From an uncultured beta proteobacterium (lineage in GTDB: Bacteria; Pseudomonadota; Gammaproteobacteria; Burkholderiales; Rhodocyclaceae), in contig CAIZKA010000309.1 in assembly GCA_903933395.1 (NCBI GenBank), positions 1 through 9,679 of the forward strand: a stretch of DNA of 9,679 nucleotides. The letters are read 5' to 3'. Under the pieces are notes generated by a model that was not told the DNA's origin, searched no databases, and saw nothing but the letters and a program-made list of their open reading frames with translations. Made by a program: the position numbers and the translations under genes. Shown one piece after another: positions 6,059 to 9,679 of this stretch (positions are counted from its first letter, which is position 1; every line of letters starts with the position of its first letter).

Positions 6059-7791
6059 GCACTCCATGCAGTGAGCTGTTCGAGGATCTGGCCGGGACCG
6101 AAGGCCAGCGGACCGCCCTGGTGCAGCGAACGGGTTTCCACCGGCAGGTCGTAGAAGGCGCGCAACATCCGGTAGAACTGCCCGCTGTGCGACTGCTCGA
6201 CGACGAGGACGCGGCGCATGCCTTGCAATGCCGCCGCCATCTTCTCCGGCTGCACCGGCGCGATCAGGCGCACTGAAATCAGGCGCGCCTTGCCGCCGGC
6301 AGCCGAGTAGCGGTCGAGTGCTTCGCGTGCCGGACCGGTCGAGGAACCCCAGGTGATGATCGCCGTGTCGCCAGCGCCGACTTCCGAGTCTTCGATGTCG
6401 GCCCAGTGGTCGCCGTAGTTGAATTGCGTGAGCTTGCGGCTGCGCTTGTCCATTTGTGCGTGGTGATCCGAGGCCTGCGAGGACGGCGTGCCGAACTCGT
6501 TGTGTTCCAGCCCGTCGGCGGTATGGGTCAGGCCCGGCATGCCCGGAATTGCCATCGGCGAAACGCCCGAGCCGGTCATGGCGTAGCGCTTGTAGCGTTC
6601 GCCTTCGACGGCGGCGGTGGCCGTCAGGCGCTGGCCGATGAAGGCCAGTTCGGCGGGCTTGGGCACGATGGCGCGGGCCTGGCCCATGGCCTGATCGGTG
6701 AGGACCAGCGCCGGTACCTGCATGGCCTCGGCCAGATGCACGGCCCACTGCGTGGTGAACAGGCAGTCGGACACCGAGTTGGCGGCGACCACGATGTGCG
6801 GCGCGTCGCCGTGCAGGCCGTACACCGCGATGTTGAGGTCGCTCTGTTCGGATTTGGTGGCGATGCCGGTGGAGGGGCCGACGCGCATCACGTCGACCAC
6901 CACCAGCGGCACTTCGGCGGCAACCGCGAGGCCCAGCGATTCGATCATCAGCGACAGGCCGGGGCCGGAGGTCGCGGTCATCGCCGGCACGCCACCGTAG
7001 GAGGCGCCGATGATCTGGTTGATCGAGGCCAGTTCGTCCTCGGCCTGCACCAGCATGCCGCCGACTTTGGCCAGCGACGGTGCGAGCCACTCCAGCACCT
7101 CGGTGGCCGGTGTGATCGGGTAGGCGGCGACGAAGCGTACGCCGCCGCGAATTACGCCGAGGCCGGTGGCCTCGTTGCCGGTGATGCTCCAGCGCGGTCC
7201 GCTGTCGGCGGCAACCGCCGGTAGTTTTGGAATTGCCGGCAGATCGGCCGCGGCGGCAACGCCGGCATGGAAGGCGGTCATGCTGGCTTCGATCGCCGCC
7301 TGGCCTTTGCGCTTCAGGTTATCTTCGACCACGGCCTGCATGGCACCGGCCGGCAGGCCGATCAAGGCCGCGATGGCGCCCAGGGCGACCATGTTGGGGC
7401 GGCCGTTTTCGATTTTTCCGGCGATGTCCGTCATCGCCAATGCTGCCTGCCGCGGACTGTTCTTCAGCAGGCCGGCGGGAGCCTCGCCATGCGCCGGATC
7501 GCCGACGATCAGGCTGTTGCCGGTGAGCGGGATTTCCGCCGAAAAGCGCGTGATGTTGTCCCAGTCGATGGCCATCAGCAGGTGGAAGCTGTCGTCGTGC
7601 GACATGACCGGTCCGGTGGCGAAGCGCAGCATCGCGGCGGCTTCGCCGCCGCGGATCTGCGGCCCGGAGGAGCGGCTCATCAACGCATACCAGCCTGCCT
7701 TGGCCGCCGCGTCGAGCAGCAGCGATCCGGCGGTAACCACCCCGGCGCCGCCGCTGCCGGCGATGACCAGCGAAACACTTTTTGCTGTCAC
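6055..7791 (-). CDS. korA: 2-oxoglutarate:ferredoxin oxidoreductase, fused gamma-alpha subunit
   Basis: 578 residues. Residues 1 to about 180 form the gamma domain, with the glycine-rich start AGSGGAGV (11-18) and RSSGPQIRGGE (40-50). From about 200 onward is the alpha (pyrimidine-binding) domain: YPITPATE (224-231), TSGPGLSLM (274-282) and GPSTGIATKSEQSDL (305-319). The C-terminal part (about 475-578) is the transketolase-C-like domain. Such gamma-alpha fusions are typical of bacterial KorA and of the Thauera enzyme that regenerates reduced ferredoxin during anaerobic aromatic degradation. The start codon is GTG at 7789-7791, with GGAG (7799-7802) 7 nt upstream. It is the first gene after the promoter at 7890-7918, so it heads the operon. 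No third (KorC, NADP-linked) subunit follows, which favours ferredoxin as acceptor. Confidence 0.93.
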   Translation of the reverse strand: MTAKSVSLVIAGSGGAGVVTAGSLLLDAAAKAGWYALMSRSSGPQIRGGEAAAMLRFATGPVMSHDDSFHLLMAIDWDNITRFSAEIPLTGNSLIVGDPAHGEAPAGLLKNSPRQAALAMTDIAGKIENGRPNMVALGAIAALIGLPAGAMQAVVEDNLKRKGQAAIEASMTAFHAGVAAAADLPAIPKLPAVAADSGPRWSITGNEATGLGVIRGGVRFVAAYPITPATEVLEWLAPSLAKVGGMLVQAEDELASINQIIGASYGGVPAMTATSGPGLSLMIESLGLAVAAEVPLVVVDVMRVGPSTGIATKSEQSDLNIAVYGLHGDAPHIVVAANSVSDCLFTTQWAVHLAEAMQVPALVLTDQAMGQARAIVPKPAELAFIGQRLTATAAVEGERYKRYAMTGSGVSPMAIPGMPGLTHTADGLEHNEFGTPSSQASDHHAQMDKRSRKLTQFNYGDHWADIEDSEVGAGDTAIITWGSSTGPAREALDRYSAAGGKARLISVRLIAPVQPEKMAAALQGMRRVLVVEQSHSGQFYRMLRAFYDLPVETRSLHQGGPLAFGPGQILEQLTAWSA

Positions 7792-7889
7792 GGACTTGCT
7801 CCCCCTCTTGTTTCGGCACGGTCTTGTTGCCGCCGCCGGGTTGCTTTAAACCTAATTAAATCAATACTGAAAAACCCTACTGCCAACAG

Positions 7890-7918
7890 AGAATAAACGC
7901 GTAAAAGGTGGAAGTCAA
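7890..7918 (-). promoter_or_regulatory. sigma70-like promoter of the korAB-fdx-hcr operon
   Basis: On the minus strand TTGACT (-35, 7913-7918; 5 of 6 consensus) is followed after exactly 17 bp by TATTCT (-10, 7890-7895; 4 of 6). Transcription would start near 7883, giving a leader of about 90 nt before the korA GTG. It lies in an AT-richer gap between two gene groups, as expected for the operon promoter. Seen by eye; no start site is known. Confidence 0.6.
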
Positions 7919-7932
7919 ATCATTTGTGATCA

Positions 7933-7948
7933 ATCAGACAATCCTGAT
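7933..7948 (-). promoter_or_regulatory. inverted repeat, possible operator upstream of the kor promoter
   Basis: ATCAG-N6-CTGAT is a 16-bp inverted repeat centred about 57 bp upstream of the predicted start of transcription, which is a usual activator position. It is short, and the regulator is not in the window. It does not match the FNR consensus TTGAT-N4-ATCAA. Confidence 0.35.
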
Positions 7949-7987
7949 AAAGATCGCCGTGGTGCCGACGCCGACACTTGTTTTCCG

Positions 7988-8725
7988 TCACTCGGGAACT
8001 TGCGTTTGCAGAAAGCTGCGGGCTTCGCCCTCAAGCACCAGGCAGGTAAGGACGCCGCTGCTATAGGCGCCGGTATCGATGCCGATGCGGTTGTGGCGAA
8101 GTTCCGGTTCGTCGCTGATGCTGTGCCCGTGCACCACCATGGCGCCATGGTCGGCATCCGAGTTGAGGAAGGTTTTGCGGATCCACAGGCAGTCGCGATC
8201 GCTCTGTTTCTCCAGCGGAACCCCGGGACGCACGCCGCCATGGACGAAGAAGTAGTCGCCGCTGCGGTGCCGGGTCTGCAGTGCACGAAAAAACTCCAGA
8301 TGCGACGCCGGAATCCGCGCGGCGAGGTCCTCACCCAGGGCGATCACGCTGGCATCGTCGCGGGCATCCCGGTCGGCAATGACGACGCCATAGGCGCTCA
8401 TGGCTTCGAGCCCGCCGTAGTCCAGCCAGTGGCGGCCGGTGTCGATCTCGCCGTCGAGGAAGCGCAGCAGCAGGTCTTCGTGGTTGCCCTTGAGCGTGAT
8501 GCGCTCGAATCCCTCGGGTAGCCACTCGCGCACACGGTCGACCACGCCCGCCGTGTCCGGACCCCGGCTGACGTAATCGCCGAGATAGACCACCTGCCGG
8601 CGGCTTGCGGCACGCAGCATGGCGTCATCGGCAATCTGTCGCTGAATCCTGTCGAGCAGGTCGAGCCGACCGTGAATGTCGCCGATGGCATAGATGACCG
8701 TAGCGGCCGGAGTGTGCGGCGTCAT
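7988..8725 (-). CDS. PPP-type metallophosphoesterase (serine/threonine phosphatase or ApaH-like)
   Basis: 245 residues. The metallophosphatase motifs appear in order: GDIHG (15-19; Asp16, His18), GDYVSRG (49-55; Asp50, Arg54), GNHE (80-83; Asn81, His82), His162 in FVHGG, and His199/His201 in VVHGH. These form the dinuclear metal site of calcineurin-like phosphoesterases in the PPP group, which act on phosphoproteins or dinucleoside polyphosphates. The usual GDxxDRG has Ser53 in place of the second Asp. That residue is not a direct metal ligand, but it is normally strongly conserved. All metal ligands are present, so the enzyme is probably active. The start ATG at 8725 has no clear ribosome site and lies 39 nt after the previous gene. 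Substrate is unknown. It ends the upstream gene group; the kor promoter follows. Confidence 0.85.
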   Translation of the reverse strand: MTPHTPAATVIYAIGDIHGRLDLLDRIQRQIADDAMLRAASRRQVVYLGDYVSRGPDTAGVVDRVREWLPEGFERITLKGNHEDLLLRFLDGEIDTGRHWLDYGGLEAMSAYGVVIADRDARDDASVIALGEDLAARIPASHLEFFRALQTRHRSGDYFFVHGGVRPGVPLEKQSDRDCLWIRKTFLNSDADHGAMVVHGHSISDEPELRHNRIGIDTGAYSSGVLTCLVLEGEARSFLQTQVPE

Positions 8726-8764
8726 GCGGTGTTCGGCGGGTGATGCTGCAGTGAATGAAAGGCG

Positions 8765-9226
8765 TCAGGCAGTGAAGTCGCGCATTTCCGCGTACACCGC
8801 CTGCTCCATTTTCAGCATGGCCTCACGCTGCTCGGCGGGCCACTCATACATCAGCGCGGTGGTGCTGACGCCGGTCCACGACTGGTCCTTGGCACCCATC
8901 ACGTCCATCTCGAACAGCATGATCGAATAGGGCGCCGCGGCGTCGATCCGCTCCTTGATCAGGCGCGATTTGCCCTTGACCAGGAAGCTCACGTCGCCCG
9001 GGCCGATGATCTGGATCGAGGCCTGGCCGGTGCGCTGCAGATTGGCCATCGACGAGCCGCCGACATCGACGGCGAAGCGCAGGCGCTTGTCATCGAGGCC
9101 GAGCGCCCAGGTGTAGGCGGACGTCGAATAACCGTCGGCGCCGCTGGTCAGCAGCAGTGCGGGCGCGCCGGGACGCAGGTAGGCGACAAGTTTTTCCGGC
9201 AGGGTTGTGGTGATGTTGCCTATCAT
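8765..9226 (-). CDS. pyridoxamine 5'-phosphate oxidase-like flavin split-barrel protein
   Basis: 153 residues resembling the FMN-binding split-barrel (PPOX-like) family. The N-terminal part runs from a helix (LPEKLVAYL) into strands such as APALLLTSGADGYSTSAYTW, followed by RLRFAVDVGGSSMANLQRTG and ASIQIIGP. The pattern of small-molecule strands, then a short helix before the next strand, is the usual one. It lacks the long form and the C-terminal dimerisation motif of true PdxH, so vitamin B6 synthesis is unlikely. Members bind FMN, F420 or haem, and the substrate cannot be read from sequence. The start overlaps the Nudix stop (ATGA), and AAGGAG lies about 9 nt upstream. The two proteins are thus translationally coupled. 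Confidence 0.7.
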   Translation of the reverse strand: MIGNITTTLPEKLVAYLRPGAPALLLTSGADGYSTSAYTWALGLDDKRLRFAVDVGGSSMANLQRTGQASIQIIGPGDVSFLVKGKSRLIKERIDAAAPYSIMLFEMDVMGAKDQSWTGVSTTALMYEWPAEQREAMLKMEQAVYAEMRDFTA

Positions 9227-9679
9227 GATGCGGTTCTCCTTGGGTTCTGGTTCGGGGGACGTGCCATTCGCCAGTGCTCAATCGTTTCAGTGATTACACG
9301 GTAAAACCAGGTGTCGGTGGCGGTGCCATTGGCGGGCGGCGGTTGCAGCGGCAGTTTCATGACGTCGAACAGGCGCGCATCGCTGGCATCGTCGCCGGCG
9401 CGCAAGGCGCCGCCGCAGGAATGGGCGCGGTAGGCGACGATCAGGACATCGACATCGGCCTGCGAATAGACGCCGATCAGGCCGTCGAGCTTGATTTCCA
9501 ATCCGCATTCCTCGCGCGCTTCGCGGCAAACGGCTTCCGGCACCGACTCCCCGCATTCGACATAGCCTGCCGGCGGTGCCCAGTAATCGGCCAGGGGTGC
9601 CTCGCTGCGACGGATCAGCACCAGCTTGCTTTCGTGTTCGATCAGGGCCATTCCGACCGGCGCCGGATTGCGCCAGAGA
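9223..9679 (-). CDS. Nudix hydrolase, N-terminus outside the window
   Basis: The complete Nudix box G-x5-E-x7-REAREECGL is visible, starting at the Gly of AGYVECGES. Nudix enzymes hydrolyse nucleoside diphosphates linked to another group. An ATG at 9651 would give 142 residues. The frame stays open to the window end and reads LWRNPAPVG just before that Met. Nudix proteins with an N-terminal zinc ribbon carry a similar segment (RNPxPV) before the first strand, so the true start probably lies beyond 9679. The annotated 5' end is therefore the window edge. Substrate is unknown. It is the first visible gene of the upstream group and overlaps the flavin-protein gene by 4 nt. Confidence 0.85.
   Translation of the reverse strand, partial: LWRNPAPVGMALIEHESKLVLIRRSEAPLADYWAPPAGYVECGESVPEAVCREAREECGLEIKLDGLIGVYSQADVDVLIVAYRAHSCGGALRAGDDASDARLFDVMKLPLQPPPANGTATDTWFYRVITETIEHWRMARPPNQNPRRTAS

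Noticed and set aside
6059..7090. N-terminal extension of korB into korA
   Set aside because: The extra residues are an out-of-frame shadow of korA; the ThDP-subunit homology begins only after the ATG pair at 6058/6055.
7921..7940. FNR/CRP-like box around TTGATCACAA
   Set aside because: The half-sites do not have the TTGAT-N4-ATCAA spacing, and the palindrome is broken outside the central TGATCA.
7962..7977. Hairpin (6-bp stem with one G-U pair, 4-nt loop) after the phosphatase gene as an intrinsic terminator
   Set aside because: The stem is short and the downstream sequence on the minus strand lacks a T-run, so termination here is not convincing.

Overview
The window is about 9.7 kb of GC-rich DNA (roughly 60-65% G+C by eye). 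All recognisable genes lie on the minus strand and are tightly packed, with several ATGA stop/start overlaps. Gene content and codon use suggest a facultatively or strictly anaerobic, aromatic-degrading proteobacterium. The set resembles denitrifying Betaproteobacteria such as Thauera, Azoarcus and Aromatoleum relatives. That placement is inference from gene content, not a sequence search.

Layout in transcription order (high to low coordinate). (1) 9679-7988 is a housekeeping-like group: a Nudix hydrolase cut by the window edge, a pyridoxamine-phosphate-oxidase-like flavin split-barrel protein, and a PPP-type metallophosphoesterase. (2) 7987-7792 is an AT-richer intergenic gap with a good sigma70-like promoter (TTGACT, 17 bp, TATTCT), an upstream inverted repeat and a 5' leader of about 90 nt. 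(3) 7791-1 is one apparent operon: korA, korB, a rubrerythrin/ferritin-like diiron protein, a 2[4Fe-4S] ferredoxin, hcrC, hcrA, hcrB, and the N-terminal third of a PaaK-type aryl-CoA ligase that leaves the window.

How the operon genes fit together. KorAB would oxidise 2-oxoglutarate to succinyl-CoA and reduce a low-potential ferredoxin. The ferredoxin encoded three genes downstream has the long-loop, C-terminal-helix form known from benzoyl-CoA pathway ferredoxins. HcrCAB is the molybdenum enzyme 4-hydroxybenzoyl-CoA reductase. It uses two ferredoxin electrons to remove the phenolic hydroxyl and make benzoyl-CoA. Its identity is fixed by the extra four-cysteine [4Fe-4S] loop in HcrB. The ligase would plausibly make the CoA-thioester substrate. 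The operon therefore looks like a self-contained module: electron source, carrier, dehydroxylase and activating enzyme. The diiron protein may protect it from peroxide or oxygen. Ring reduction (benzoyl-CoA reductase), the transport system and any regulator are not in the window.

I saw no rRNA or tRNA genes, CRISPR arrays, insertion sequences or phage genes. The most notable points are the kor-fdx-hcr operon arrangement, the diiron protein inside it, the unassigned ligase, and a phosphatase with an altered GDxxDRG motif.
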